Below are positions 1-9,206 of a stretch of 64,000 nt of DNA, piece after piece. The notes beneath the pieces were generated by a model, which saw nothing but the letters and a program-made list of their open reading frames with translations, was not told where the DNA came from and made no database searches. Each line of letters starts with the position of its first letter. Within the stretch, counting starts at the first letter, position 1. Source of the stretch: Flavobacterium frigidimaris (GTDB taxonomy: Bacteria; Bacteroidota; Bacteroidia; Flavobacteriales; Flavobacteriaceae); assembly GCA_900129595.1 (NCBI GenBank), contig FQWG01000010.1, forward strand, positions 1 to 64,000. The letters run 5' to 3'. Made by a program: the position numbers and the translations under genes.

Positions 1-47
1 GAAGGATTGAGGCTAATGCTCTTATTTTACAAGGGCTTAGACAATAA
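1..47 (+). CDS. C-terminal tail of an unidentified protein (partial)
   Basis: The third forward frame is open from the window edge and ends at TAA (45-47), giving about 14 residues that end in LILQGLRQ. The stop lies just before the 55-85 hairpin, as expected for a gene ending here. The fragment is too short to identify, and it could be chance. Confidence 0.35.
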   Translation, partial: RIEANALILQGLRQ

Positions 48-85
48 AAAAAAAGGGACAAATCAGAAAAATTCTGATTTGTCCC
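46..85 (-). terminator. Rho-independent terminator after tRNA-Arg
   Basis: A 13-bp perfect inverted repeat (55-67 with 73-85, GGGACAAATCAGA and its complement) is followed on the minus strand by a run of nine T (46-54 on plus). It lies 7 nt past the 3' end of the tRNA. It may also serve the plus-strand gene that ends at 47. Confidence 0.85.
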
Positions 86-91
86 AAGAGG

Positions 92-165
92 TGACCACGG
101 AGGGGTTCGAACCCCCAACCCTCAGAGCCGAAATCTGATATTCTATCCAGTTGAACTACGTGGTC
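92..165 (-). tRNA. tRNA-Arg (anticodon TCG)
   Basis: Read on the minus strand, this is a full cloverleaf. The acceptor stem is GACCACG/CGTGGTC, the D arm contains AACTGGATA, and the anticodon stem TCAGA/TCTGA encloses the loop TTTCGGC, giving anticodon TCG (plus positions 129-131), which reads CGA. The T arm has GGTTCGAACC. The discriminator base is A and CCA is not encoded. It is transcribed as a single tRNA with its own terminator. Confidence 0.95.
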
Positions 166-183
166 TTTTGATTGCAGATTGTT

Positions 184-228
184 GAGTTTAGATTTTAGAT
201 TATTGAATGAAATCTAAAATCTGAACTC
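184..228. repeat. Intergenic palindrome between tRNA-Arg and yqeY
   Basis: Inverted repeat of 18 bp (184-201 with 211-228) with one G-T pair and a 9-nt loop, built on the motif GATTTTAGATT. It lies just beyond the yqeY stop codon on the minus strand, so it may act as a terminator or protect the mRNA 3' end, although there is no clean T tract. Its partly repetitive text resembles the other dispersed palindromes in this window. Confidence 0.6.
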
Positions 229-243
229 TAAAATCTAATGTTT

Positions 244-693
244 TTATACTAAAAGTTTCTTAACGATTGCAGAAATGGTTTTTCCTTCAGCAGTTCCGCC
301 TAATTGAGCAGAAGCTAATCCCATAACTTTACCCATCGAAGCAATTCCTGAAGCTCCGGTTTCTGCAATGATTTTTGCAACTACCGCTTCTACTTCTTCT
401 TCGCTTAACTGTGCAGGTAAAAACTTCTCGATTACAGCAACCTGAGCCAATTCCGGTTCAGCTAAATCAGGACGATTTTGTTCTGTAAAAATTCTGGCAC
501 TTTCTTTACGAGTCTTAACCAGCCTTTGAAGCAATTTAACTTCATCGTCTTCTGTTAATTCTTCTTTAGAACCAGAAGCTGTTGAAGCTAATAACATTTC
601 AGATTTAATAGCTCTCAATGCCTCTAATGCTACTGTATCTTTTGCTCTCATGGCGGTTTTAATCTCGTCCATGATTAATGTTTGTAAACTCAT
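244..693 (-). CDS. yqeY: GatB/YqeY domain protein
   Basis: A 149-residue protein of the YqeY family, the usual length. The N-terminal half is helical (MSLQTLIMDEIKTAMRAKDT, then a charged helix) and the C-terminal half ends in the family segment with MGKVMG. The fold is related to the tail domain of the GatB and GlnRS amidotransferase system and is thought to contact tRNA; the precise role is not established. The start ATG (691-693) gives the standard N terminus. It follows ftsZ in the same direction but is separated from it by a terminator and has its own promoter candidate at 777-784, so it is probably a separate unit. Confidence 0.9.
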   Translation of the reverse strand: MSLQTLIMDEIKTAMRAKDTVALEALRAIKSEMLLASTASGSKEELTEDDEVKLLQRLVKTRKESARIFTEQNRPDLAEPELAQVAVIEKFLPAQLSEEEVEAVVAKIIAETGASGIASMGKVMGLASAQLGGTAEGKTISAIVKKLLV

Positions 694-776
694 CTTTATT
701 TTTTATTTAAATAGGTAAAACCTATAATTGATATGAATATTTGAAAGTGTGTTCCGGACCTCGCCTGAACCGACAA

Positions 777-784
777 CAAAATTA
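777..784 (-). promoter_or_regulatory. -7 promoter element for yqeY
   Basis: The minus strand reads TAATTTTG, a full match to the Bacteroidota -7 consensus TAnnTTTG. A TTTG lies upstream with a spacer of about 24 nt, longer than ideal. The predicted leader is about 78 nt and includes a small 6-bp hairpin (ATAGGT/ACCTAT, 711-725) just before the start codon. Confidence 0.5.
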
Positions 785-833
785 ACTTTTAAAACTAAAT
801 TTAGAAGTCAAATTTTAAATTCTGTGCGAAGAT

Positions 834-870
834 AAAAAAAATAACCCGAAAATTAAATCCAATTTTCGGG
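834..870 (-). terminator. Terminator of the dcw operon after ftsZ
   Basis: A perfect 10-bp stem (845-854 with 861-870, CCCGAAAATT) with a 6-nt loop, followed on the minus strand by a T-rich run (833-844). It sits 27 nt past the ftsZ stop codon and closes the division cluster. Confidence 0.85.
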
Positions 871-896
871 CTATCTGTAATATTATGATTGTAAAA

Positions 897-2948
897 TTAA
901 TCTACGTTGTCGTGCAAAAATGAATTGTTTGAACGCAATTGCAAATCGTTGTTACTATCTGTTCCAACTGATATTCTTGAATTGGTTGTATTCGACTGAT
1001 TGTTCGAAAGATCGATACCTAATCTTTTGTAAGCAGGCTCTTTCTCTAATTCGTCAATTCTTGAAACATTATTATGGAATTTATAATTAAATTCTTTTAG
1101 TTTCTTTCTTCTTTCTTCAGCTCTCAATCGTAAAGTTTCCTCAATTGTCAATTCCATCGGAGAAACCTCTGAAGTTGTTGCAAAACTAGCTTCACTGGCA
1201 AAATCAACTTTTTGTTTCATAGTGATGTTTAATTCCGCAGGAATTACTTCTTCTACCACTTTATCCGCAGGTTTTGATGCCACTAAATCATTTTCTACCT
1301 CCATATATTCTTCTAACGAATATTTGATAATCCCTTTATCTGAAAGTTCTGTTACCGGTACAAATTGCACTGGATCATTTACTTTGATATTACGGGTTTC
1401 ATTCGATAGTTCGAATAAAACTTTATTCTCTTGCTGAGCAACTGGTTCTTTCTTTACTTCCGGCTCTGATCTGAAAAGCGGTAAGTCGAATGAGAAAGTT
1501 GTTTGTTCTTCTCTTTCGAAAGTTCTTTGCTGAACTTGCTGAACTGGTTTTACTTCCTGAATATTTTGTGCTTCCGGAGCTGAAATCGTAAAATCAATAT
1601 CTGTAATAGGCGAAACAATTTCGAATGTTACATCCAGGTTTTTAATAAACTCAGACATTACTACCAACTCATCCTGATTCATTGATTGAGCAACTGGTGG
1701 CACAGGAGTAACTTCAACCGGAGCAACTGCAACTGGAGCAACTACAACTGGAGCAACTTGTGTAGGCGTAAATGGAGTTACGATATCTTCATCATCATCC
1801 ATTAGATCAAAAACAATTTTTTCTTCTGATTTTGCAGTAGGTGTTTCAGCATTTACATCAAAAGAAGTAACCGATTTATTTGTTAAATTATGAACACTTC
1901 TTTGTTCATCTTCTAACGTATGAATGATTTTTTTAGGTTCTGTATTTACAATTTCGTTTTGTTGTTCAACATCAAAACCTGTTGCAATAATAGTCACGGC
2001 AATAGCATCACCAAGAGTTTCGTCTTCACCAACTCCCATGATAATATTGGCATTATGACCTGCTTCTACCTGAATGTGATCATTGATTTCTCCGATCTCA
2101 TCCAATGTAATTTCGTTTGATCCAGAAACGATAAGCAACAATACGTTTTTGGCTCCTGTAATCTTGTTGTCGTTTAACAACGGAGAATCCAATGCTGAAA
2201 CAATAGCATCTTTTGCTCTGTTTTCACCAGCAGCAACAGAAGATCCCATGATTGCTGTTCCGCTGTTTGATAAAACAGTCTTAGCATCACGTAAATCGAT
2301 ATTTTGAGTATAGTGGTGCGTAATTACTTCAGCAATACCTCTTGAGGCTGTTGCCAAAACTTCATCCGCTTTAGAGAATCCTGCTTTAAAACCAAGATTT
2401 CCGTATACTTCTCTTAACTTGTTATTATTAATTACAATTAACGAATCGACTTGCTTACGCAATTTTTCGATTCCTAAAAGTGCCTGTTCCTGACGCACCT
2501 TTCCTTCAAACTGAAAAGGAATCGTCACAATACCTACAGTAAGGATTTCTCTTTCTTTGGCTAATTGTGCAATTACCGGAGCTGCACCAGTACCTGTTCC
2601 ACCACCCATACCAGCGGTAATAAATACCATCTTAGTACCACGGTCTAACATTTTTTCGATATCAGCGATACTCTCAATAGCAGACTGCTGTCCTACATCA
2701 GGATTTGCTCCTGCTCCAAGACCTTCTGTCAGATTCATACCTAACTGAATTTTATTAGGTACTGAACTATTCTGTAGTGCCTGTGAATCGGTATTACAAA
2801 CGATGAAATCAACGCCTTTAATACCTTGCTTAAACATGTGGTTGATAGCATTACTACCACCTCCACCTACACCTATTACTTTGATAACATTTGATTGGTT
2901 TTTTGGTAAATCAAATGAAATACTTCCAAATTCTGAGTTGCTCATCAT
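897..2948 (-). CDS. ftsZ: Cell division protein FtsZ
   Basis: Tubulin-like GTPase that polymerises into the Z ring at midcell. The GTP-binding domain spans roughly residues 20-340, with the tubulin signature GGGTGTG at 115-121 and GVGGGGSNA near 27-35. At 683 residues it is much longer than the 380-400 of model bacteria. The extra length is a long Pro/Val/Glu-rich linker (about 345-640), as known for Bacteroidota FtsZ. A short conserved-looking stretch (EPAYKRLGIDL) and the end SFLHDNVD are candidates for partner-binding peptides. It is the last gene of the dcw operon, 85 nt after ftsA, with a terminator behind it. Either of the two initial ATG codons could be used. Confidence 0.98.
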   Translation of the reverse strand: MMSNSEFGSISFDLPKNQSNVIKVIGVGGGGSNAINHMFKQGIKGVDFIVCNTDSQALQNSSVPNKIQLGMNLTEGLGAGANPDVGQQSAIESIADIEKMLDRGTKMVFITAGMGGGTGTGAAPVIAQLAKEREILTVGIVTIPFQFEGKVRQEQALLGIEKLRKQVDSLIVINNNKLREVYGNLGFKAGFSKADEVLATASRGIAEVITHHYTQNIDLRDAKTVLSNSGTAIMGSSVAAGENRAKDAIVSALDSPLLNDNKITGAKNVLLLIVSGSNEITLDEIGEINDHIQVEAGHNANIIMGVGEDETLGDAIAVTIIATGFDVEQQNEIVNTEPKKIIHTLEDEQRSVHNLTNKSVTSFDVNAETPTAKSEEKIVFDLMDDDEDIVTPFTPTQVAPVVVAPVAVAPVEVTPVPPVAQSMNQDELVVMSEFIKNLDVTFEIVSPITDIDFTISAPEAQNIQEVKPVQQVQQRTFEREEQTTFSFDLPLFRSEPEVKKEPVAQQENKVLFELSNETRNIKVNDPVQFVPVTELSDKGIIKYSLEEYMEVENDLVASKPADKVVEEVIPAELNITMKQKVDFASEASFATTSEVSPMELTIEETLRLRAEERRKKLKEFNYKFHNNVSRIDELEKEPAYKRLGIDLSNNQSNTTNSRISVGTDSNNDLQLRSNNSFLHDNVD

Positions 2949-3033
2949 CTTTTTGGTTTTTGAAATTCTTATTTAAATACATTTTTTACTTCTTGACTTG
3001 GGGCCAAAAAAGTAATCCTTTTCTTTTATTATT

Positions 3034-4458
3034 TTATTCTGCGTTGTCTAAAAAATCTTTGATTTTATCGACATATCTATCAAAAAATGATCTTCTGATT
3101 TTAGTTTCGGTAGATTCTTCTTTCGATACATTATTCCTGACAACTTCTCTTGTTTCTTCGATAGTTTCTACTCTTTCAACGTAGTTTTCTTCAACTTCGT
3201 ATCGTTGTTGTACAGGTTGTTGTGTCTGCGGAGGAACATTTCTGTAGACTACTTTTGTCTGTTCGTTTACAATCTCCATTCTAACAGCACTTTGCGTACT
3301 GTTTTCGATACTGTTCATTACTAAACCAACTGCTGTTGCAAACAACGGACTAGAAATTTCTTCACTAGAATTACCTGCCAAATGCTCATTTGGATATCCA
3401 ATTCTGGTATCCATACCAGTAATGTACTCTACTAATTGTTTGATATGTTTTAGTTGAGCCCCACCACCTGTAAGCACAATTCCCGCAATTAATTTTTTAC
3501 GCGGATCTTCGTGTCCGTAAGCTTTAATTTCTGCGAAAACCTGTTCTACAATTTCTACCACACGGGCATGAATAATTTTAGATAAGTTTTTAAGCGAAAT
3601 CTCTTTTGGCTCTCTGCCTCTTAAGCCCGGAATAGAAACAATCTCGTTGTCTTTATTTTCTCCCGGCCAGGCTGACCCGAATTTTATTTTTAAAAGCTCT
3701 GCTTGTTTTTCGATAATCGAACAACCTTCTTTGATATCGTCTGTAATTACATTTCCTCCAAAAGGGATTACTGCTGTATGACGAATAATACCATCTTTGA
3801 AAATGGCTAAATCTGTTGTTCCGCCACCAATATCAATTAGCGCTACTCCTGCTTCTTTTTCTTCCTGACTTAAAACGGCATCTGCAGAAGCCAAAGGCTC
3901 TAATGTCAGTCCTGACAATTCGATTCCTGAACTCTGGATACATCTTCCCACATTTCTGATCGATGATGCCTGCCCTACTACTACGTGAAAACTAGATTCT
4001 AATCTTCCGCCGTACATTCCGATTGGTTCTTTTATTTCAGACTGCCCGTCGATTTTGAATTCTTGTGGCAGAACATGAATAATTTCTTCTCCCGGTAACA
4101 TCGCCAGTTTATTGACCTGGTCGATCAAAAGCTGAATGTCTTTTTCGCCAATTACTTCTTCCGGATTATTACGGCTGATATAATCTGTATGCTGTATACT
4201 TCTGATGTGCTGTCCTGCAATACCCACAACAACATCTTTTATTTTATAACCTGAATTATTTTCGGCTTCAAGTATTGCTTGTTGAATAGATTGAATAGTT
4301 TGCGTAATGTTGTTTACAACTCCTCTCGCAACTCCCAAACTTTTGGATTTTCCAATACCCAAAATTTCCAACTTTCCATACTCATTCTTCTTGCCGATCA
4401 TGGCAACTATCTTTGTCGTTCCAATATCTAGACCTACTGCAATGTTATCTTTTTCCAT
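3034..4458 (-). CDS. ftsA: Cell division protein FtsA
   Basis: Actin-family ATPase that tethers FtsZ filaments to the inner membrane. The phosphate-1 motif GLDIGTTK is near residues 9-16, the phosphate-2 motif DIGGGTTDLAIF near 210, and a GGGAQL adenosine-type motif lies around 330. At 474 residues it is slightly longer than E. coli FtsA because of a Gln/Glu-rich tail (about 400-474). The tail ends in a basic and hydrophobic helix (FFDRYVDKIKDFLDNAE) that fits the membrane-targeting amphipathic helix. It lies between ftsQ (6-nt gap) and ftsZ. Confidence 0.97.
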   Translation of the reverse strand: MEKDNIAVGLDIGTTKIVAMIGKKNEYGKLEILGIGKSKSLGVARGVVNNITQTIQSIQQAILEAENNSGYKIKDVVVGIAGQHIRSIQHTDYISRNNPEEVIGEKDIQLLIDQVNKLAMLPGEEIIHVLPQEFKIDGQSEIKEPIGMYGGRLESSFHVVVGQASSIRNVGRCIQSSGIELSGLTLEPLASADAVLSQEEKEAGVALIDIGGGTTDLAIFKDGIIRHTAVIPFGGNVITDDIKEGCSIIEKQAELLKIKFGSAWPGENKDNEIVSIPGLRGREPKEISLKNLSKIIHARVVEIVEQVFAEIKAYGHEDPRKKLIAGIVLTGGGAQLKHIKQLVEYITGMDTRIGYPNEHLAGNSSEEISSPLFATAVGLVMNSIENSTQSAVRMEIVNEQTKVVYRNVPPQTQQPVQQRYEVEENYVERVETIEETREVVRNNVSKEESTETKIRRSFFDRYVDKIKDFLDNAE

Positions 4459-4464
4459 TTTCTA

Positions 4465-5187
4465 TTATTTTGTGCAAACTACTTGTTCCGTAAACCTAAG
4501 GTCAATCTTTTTGTATTTATATAACGAACTATCTAAAACCGCTTTCTGAAAAAAGGCTTTATAATTATTAAATTTCTTATCAACATTCATCGTTCTGCCA
4601 AAATCGATGAAGTAATTATAATTTCTATTAAACAATTTTAAGCTGCCATTCGGCATAATTTCAATTGCAATGATGTTTTTTCTCAAAAACGCATCGTCAT
4701 AAATTGTGCGAAATAGCACCGCTAAATCTTCGTTATTTTTTTCATTTATTGCCCCGGAAACAAGAGGAACTCTGGCAGTATAATTGTCTGACAAAGGCAT
4801 TTTATTACCCTCATAGTCAATATAAAAAGAGGCATCACCATCATAAACTCGCGCTATTGGTGTCTTCTGTTTTACTACTGCTTTTAGAACCCCATCGATA
4901 CTTACAAAAACATTTGACTTTTCAATCATCTCTTGTGTATCGAGGGTTTTCTCAATCTTATTCAAATCTAACTCATCTTTTCGGATACTGGAAGCGTCTC
5001 TTTTATTTTCTATCAACAATTTATTAACCGTTTCCGGCTTCACAAAAAGCGTATTTTCCCCTACAAAAACAACAACGGATTTTTTTAATTTTCGATCGCC
5101 ATTTCGATGTTGGGCAAAAGAATATAAAAATAAAACGAGTCCTAAAATGAGAATTAATCTAATATTTGTCCAATTAAATATTTTCAT
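4465..5187 (-). CDS. ftsQ: Cell division protein FtsQ
   Basis: A 240-residue single-pass membrane protein with a transmembrane segment near residues 8-25 (LILILGLVLFLYSF) followed by an extracytoplasmic domain. The first part of that domain (VFVGENTLFVKPETVNKLL) fits a POTRA-like fold. FtsQ links early and late divisome proteins, with FtsL and FtsB as partners. The assignment rests on the N-terminal anchor plus the conserved position between murC and ftsA. It overlaps murC by 14 bp, which suggests translational coupling. Sequence similarity in this family is low, so context carries weight. Confidence 0.9.
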   Translation of the reverse strand: MKIFNWTNIRLILILGLVLFLYSFAQHRNGDRKLKKSVVVFVGENTLFVKPETVNKLLIENKRDASSIRKDELDLNKIEKTLDTQEMIEKSNVFVSIDGVLKAVVKQKTPIARVYDGDASFYIDYEGNKMPLSDNYTARVPLVSGAINEKNNEDLAVLFRTIYDDAFLRKNIIAIEIMPNGSLKLFNRNYNYFIDFGRTMNVDKKFNNYKAFFQKAVLDSSLYKYKKIDLRFTEQVVCTK

Positions 5188-6523
5188 TTAGCATTTTTTT
5201 GATTGACGGAACCATCTCTCCAATATCACCAGCTCCTATTGTTACAATTATTGGCGCATCACTGGCTTTGATCTCCGCTAATAAATCACTTTTTGCAACA
5301 ATTTTCTTGTTCGAATTTGTCATTTTCCCTAACAGCCATTCTGATGTAATTCCTTCCATCGGTAATTCGCGTGCCGGGTAAATATCCATTAAAAACACTT
5401 CATCAAATTGAGATAAACTTTCGGCAAATCCATCAGCAAAATCTCTTGTTCTGCTGAACAAATGCGGCTGAAAAATTGCCAGCACTTTACGTCCCGGATA
5501 CAACTCGGTAACTGCCTGATGTACTGCATTTATCTCTGTTGGATGATGTGCATAATCATCTATATAAACTAATTTATCTGACTTAATCTGATAAGAAAAA
5601 CGCCTTCTGATTCCGTTGAATGAAGCAATGGCTTTTGCAATCAAGTCGGTCGGGGTACCAAAAGTCTTTGCCATTGCAATAGCCATCAATCCATTCATTA
5701 AATTGTGTTTTCCAGGCAATCCAAAATGCAAATCTTTTATGATTTCTGATGGTGTCTGAACATCAAAAACATAGCTTCCGTTTTCTATACGAACATTGAA
5801 AGCCTTATATACAGCATCTTCATTTATAGCACATTGCACTCCCTCAAGAGGTAACTCCTTTGTTATAAACAATTTATTCTTATCTTCTACTTTCGAAGCA
5901 AATTCTACAAACGAAGCTTCAATTGCCTCACTTGTTCCATAAATATCCAAATGATCGGCATCCATTGACGTGATACAGGCTATATTGGGATGTAAATGCA
6001 AAAATGAACGATCAAACTCATCAGCTTCTACAACCGTTACTGTTTTTCCGCTTCCAATTAAGTTAGAATTATAATTCTCTACAATTCCCCCCACAAAAGC
6101 GGTAACATCAGCACCACTTTCATATAAAATATGACCCAAAATACTCGAGGTTGTTGTTTTCCCGTGTGTTCCGGCAACTGCGAAACTAAAAGTGTCTTTA
6201 GTGATAATTCCTAAAACTTCGGCACGCTTTTTAATTTCGTAATTTCTTTCGATAAAATAATTCCACTCTGAATGTGTTTTTGGTACAGCCGGAGTAAAAA
6301 TCACCAATGTATTTTCGACAAAATAATCAGATGGAATGAGGTTTATATTATCTTCAAAATGAATATCAATACCACTTTCAATTAATTCACTTGTCAGCAT
6401 CGATGGCGTTTTATCGTAACCTGAAACCTGTTTCCCGATATTTTTAAAATAGCGGGCCAGCGCACTCATTCCGATGCCTCCAATGCCAATAAAATAAACG
6501 TTTTGTATTTGATCTAAATTCAT
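5174..6523 (-). CDS. murC: UDP-N-acetylmuramate-L-alanine ligase MurC
   Basis: Cytoplasmic ligase adding L-Ala to UDP-MurNAc, the first step of stem-peptide assembly. The N-terminal GIGGIGMSALA motif (about 12-22) is the UDP-MurNAc-binding Rossmann loop, GTHGKTTTS (about 118-126) is the ATP loop, and the YAHHPTE segment belongs to the C-terminal domain. The length of 449 is normal. It lies between murG and ftsQ and overlaps ftsQ. The gap to murG (6524-6676, 153 nt) is AT-rich and I see no clear terminator or promoter in it. Confidence 0.98.
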   Translation of the reverse strand: MNLDQIQNVYFIGIGGIGMSALARYFKNIGKQVSGYDKTPSMLTSELIESGIDIHFEDNINLIPSDYFVENTLVIFTPAVPKTHSEWNYFIERNYEIKKRAEVLGIITKDTFSFAVAGTHGKTTTSSILGHILYESGADVTAFVGGIVENYNSNLIGSGKTVTVVEADEFDRSFLHLHPNIACITSMDADHLDIYGTSEAIEASFVEFASKVEDKNKLFITKELPLEGVQCAINEDAVYKAFNVRIENGSYVFDVQTPSEIIKDLHFGLPGKHNLMNGLMAIAMAKTFGTPTDLIAKAIASFNGIRRRFSYQIKSDKLVYIDDYAHHPTEINAVHQAVTELYPGRKVLAIFQPHLFSRTRDFADGFAESLSQFDEVFLMDIYPARELPMEGITSEWLLGKMTNSNKKIVAKSDLLAEIKASDAPIIVTIGAGDIGEMVPSIKKMLNENI

Positions 6524-6676
6524 TTCTATTTGTTTTTGAGCTATTTACAGGTTTCTTTATTTTCTAAGAAACTAATAATTAGACCTTTGTATTTTTCTTA
6601 CTTTAATAACTCAAAACGCTTAAAAATAGCGTTCTGACTTTTTTATTCTGTTCTATAATTATCAGAAAAAGTTATA

Positions 6677-7762
6677 TTATAACAACTTTCTTATCTGATC
6701 TACAATCACTTTTACAGCATTTGGCATCGCTAATTTTTTAATATTAACACTAAGCTGTTTTTGTTTGCCTTCATCTTTGAGCAATGCTTCAAAAACAATA
6801 CTAAACTGACTGTCTAATTCTGACTCCTTTAACAAAATAGCCCCTTTTGCATCTACTATTGCCTGAGCATTTTTAGTCTGATGATCTTCGGCTACATTTG
6901 GTGACGGAATAAAAATTACCGGTTTCCCAACGATACACAATTCTGAAACTGAGGATGCTCCTGCCCGCGAAATAATCACATCTGCCGCAGCATACACAAA
7001 ATCCATTCTTTCAATAAAATCAACAACTCTTACATGCTGTTGATTGTGTTTTTTATACTCTTCGAAATATAGCTTCCCACATTGCCAGATTACCTGAACA
7101 TCCTGAGAAAGCATATTTTCTAATTCTTTTTCTATGAGCTGATTGACTCTTCTGGCCCCTAAACTACCTCCTAAAACCAAAAGTGTTTTTTTATTAGGAT
7201 CTAAACCGTAAAAAGCAATTGCTTCCTCACGTTTACTATCAATATCTATCAGATCCTGACGAACCGGATTTCCGGTTAAAACAATTTTTTCTTTAGGAAA
7301 AAAACGTTCCAGATTTTGGTAAGCAACACAAATTGCATTGGCTTTTTTACTCAATAATTTATTGGTAATTCCCGGAAATGAATTTTGCTCCTGAATTACA
7401 GTTGGAATTCCGGCTCCTCCCGCTGCCTGTAATAACGGTCCGCTCGCAAAACCTCCTGTACCTATTACCACATTCGGTTTAAATTGTTTGATAATTCGTC
7501 TTGACTCTAGCAAACTTGTTGCCAGCTTTAATGGGAACATTAAATTTTGCAAGGTTAATTTTCTCTGCAAACCGGCAATCCAAAGACCTTTTATTTCATA
7601 ACCTGCCTGAGGCACTTTTTGCATCTCCATTTTATCTTTTGCACCCACAAAAAGAAATTCAGCATCAGGAAATTGTGCTTTTAATTCATTAGCAATAGCA
7701 ATTGCAGGATAGATATGTCCTCCTGTTCCGCCACCACTTAATATGAATTTATAATTTGCCAT
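6677..7762 (-). CDS. murG: UDP-GlcNAc:lipid I N-acetylglucosaminyltransferase MurG
   Basis: Peripheral membrane glycosyltransferase (GT28) that converts lipid I to lipid II. The N-terminal glycine-rich loop [15 protein letters not shown] (about 10-24) is the lipid I site. The second glycine-rich loop (GGSLGAR, about 198-204) and the late segment [12 protein letters not shown] (about 262-273) are the UDP-GlcNAc side. The 361-residue length is standard. It lies 43 nt after ftsW in the dcw operon. Confidence 0.98.
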   Translation of the reverse strand: MANYKFILSGGGTGGHIYPAIAIANELKAQFPDAEFLFVGAKDKMEMQKVPQAGYEIKGLWIAGLQRKLTLQNLMFPLKLATSLLESRRIIKQFKPNVVIGTGGFASGPLLQAAGGAGIPTVIQEQNSFPGITNKLLSKKANAICVAYQNLERFFPKEKIVLTGNPVRQDLIDIDSKREEAIAFYGLDPNKKTLLVLGGSLGARRVNQLIEKELENMLSQDVQVIWQCGKLYFEEYKKHNQQHVRVVDFIERMDFVYAAADVIISRAGASSVSELCIVGKPVIFIPSPNVAEDHQTKNAQAIVDAKGAILLKESELDSQFSIVFEALLKDEGKQKQLSVNIKKLAMPNAVKVIVDQIRKLL

Positions 7763-7805
7763 TTTTTTTAAAAGTTATTCGCTTTAAAAATTATTCTTTT
7801 TAATC

Positions 7806-9125
7806 TTATTTATTCAATACTGCATTCATCGGATTTCTTGAATTATCTTCGATAGAATACATTCCTTCTGTTGCGTATATTTCTTCCTTTTCATTTTCGA
7901 CAGCATCTTCTTCGGCTAATTCTTTATCAATTAATCTCTGAAGGGCTTCTCTTCTTCTTTCTTTTTCTTCTTGTTCTTCGGCAATTTCTTCGTCTTTTTT
8001 CGTCACGCTAATAATGATTCCAAGAGAAAAACAGGTCATCCAGATCGAACTACCACCACTACTTATCAGCGGAAGCGTCTGTCCTGTTACCGGCAATAAC
8101 TCTACCGCAACTGCCATATTAATCATCGCCTGAAATATCATCGGAAAACCGAGCCCAACAACGACTAACTTCCCAAATAGCGTATTGGCTTTGTGTGATG
8201 CAATTACAAATCTGAACAATAACAATAAATACAAGACCAGAATTGCTACTCCGCCCACCAGACCATATTCTTCGACAATAATCGCATAAATAAAATCGGA
8301 AGACGATTGTGGCAGAAAGTTTTTCTGAACACTTTTACCTGGTCCAACTCCACCAAACTGTCCTGATGCTATCGCGATTTTTGCTTTCTCAATCTGATAA
8401 TCATCTTCATCAGGCTTGTCTGTAGTAAAGTTCATAATACGACTTTCCCACGTTGACACCCTGCTGAAGAATCTTGAATCCGGAAAAGCTTTTGCTACCA
8501 AAAGAAAAAACAACAGCATCCCAATTCCTGAGCCTATAATAAAACCTATATACTTAAGCGGGTACCTGCCAATAAATGTCAGCATAATTACCATCGAAAA
8601 TATCAATGCCGTCGTCGAAAAGTTTGCTGGTAAAATAAGCGCTAAAGTTATAAAAACAGGCAGCCAAAGCTGTATTAATGACGTTTGAAAAGGCTCATTT
8701 TCGTCTCTCGTTTTCGACAAATAACGTGCTACATAAATAAACAATATGCTGGCCGCCAAAGTCGAAGTTTGAAATGTAATACCAATAAAAGGTACCTGAA
8801 TCCAACGACTTGCATTCGCACCGGCAATTACGGTTCCTTTTAAAAGCGTATACGCCAACAAAACCCAAACTACAGGAAGCGCAACTTTTGAAATCGCCCT
8901 GAAATAATGATACGGAACTCTGTGCACCCAATAAATAATCAGGAAACCAATACATATATGTGCCAAATGTTTTACCAAATAACCCAAAGTATTTCCGGTT
9001 CCGTGACCTATATAAGCCAGATTACTACTCGCACTAAAAACAGGCATAAACGAAAACAGCGCCAATAGAGCCACAAATGACCATATTACCCTATCTCCTT
9101 TTAATTTGTTAACCAATTCTTTCAT
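7806..9125 (-). CDS. ftsW: Lipid II polymerase FtsW (SEDS family)
   Basis: A polytopic membrane protein with about ten transmembrane segments, of the FtsW/RodA/SpoVE peptidoglycan glycosyltransferase family. Visible family motifs are the GVGPGKSVQKNFLPQSSSDFIYAII stretch and, near the end, LPVTGQTLPLISSGGSS. The cytoplasmic tail (about 375-439) is unusually acidic (EEIAEEQEEKERRREALQ). It acts with its partner transpeptidase FtsI, encoded five genes upstream. The start ATG (9123-9125) follows an unusual 17-bp hairpin that separates it from murD. Confidence 0.96.
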   Translation of the reverse strand: MKELVNKLKGDRVIWSFVALLALFSFMPVFSASSNLAYIGHGTGNTLGYLVKHLAHICIGFLIIYWVHRVPYHYFRAISKVALPVVWVLLAYTLLKGTVIAGANASRWIQVPFIGITFQTSTLAASILFIYVARYLSKTRDENEPFQTSLIQLWLPVFITLALILPANFSTTALIFSMVIMLTFIGRYPLKYIGFIIGSGIGMLLFFLLVAKAFPDSRFFSRVSTWESRIMNFTTDKPDEDDYQIEKAKIAIASGQFGGVGPGKSVQKNFLPQSSSDFIYAIIVEEYGLVGGVAILVLYLLLLFRFVIASHKANTLFGKLVVVGLGFPMIFQAMINMAVAVELLPVTGQTLPLISSGGSSIWMTCFSLGIIISVTKKDEEIAEEQEEKERRREALQRLIDKELAEEDAVENEKEEIYATEGMYSIEDNSRNPMNAVLNK

Positions 9126-9152
9126 AGTGCGCTTAAGTTTCAGGTTTATTTT

Positions 9153-9199
9153 GTTTCATGTTTCAAGTTCCGCCTAACGTGAAACTTGAAACATGAAAC
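9153..9199. repeat. 17-bp hairpin inside the dcw operon (murD-ftsW junction)
   Basis: A perfect inverted repeat, GTTTCATGTTTCAAGTT (9153-9169) with its complement at 9183-9199, and a 13-nt loop. The text is itself a reiterated TTTCA word, like other intergenic palindromes in the window. The minus strand has no T tract after the stem, so a full terminator is unlikely; RNA processing or attenuation between murD and ftsW is possible. Confidence 0.75.
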
Positions 9200-9206
9200 T
9201 TTTTCT

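Noticed and set aside
1..200. tRNA-Arg as a possible integration site
   Set aside because: No integrase gene, no repeated tRNA 3' end and no foreign-looking cargo are visible in the window.
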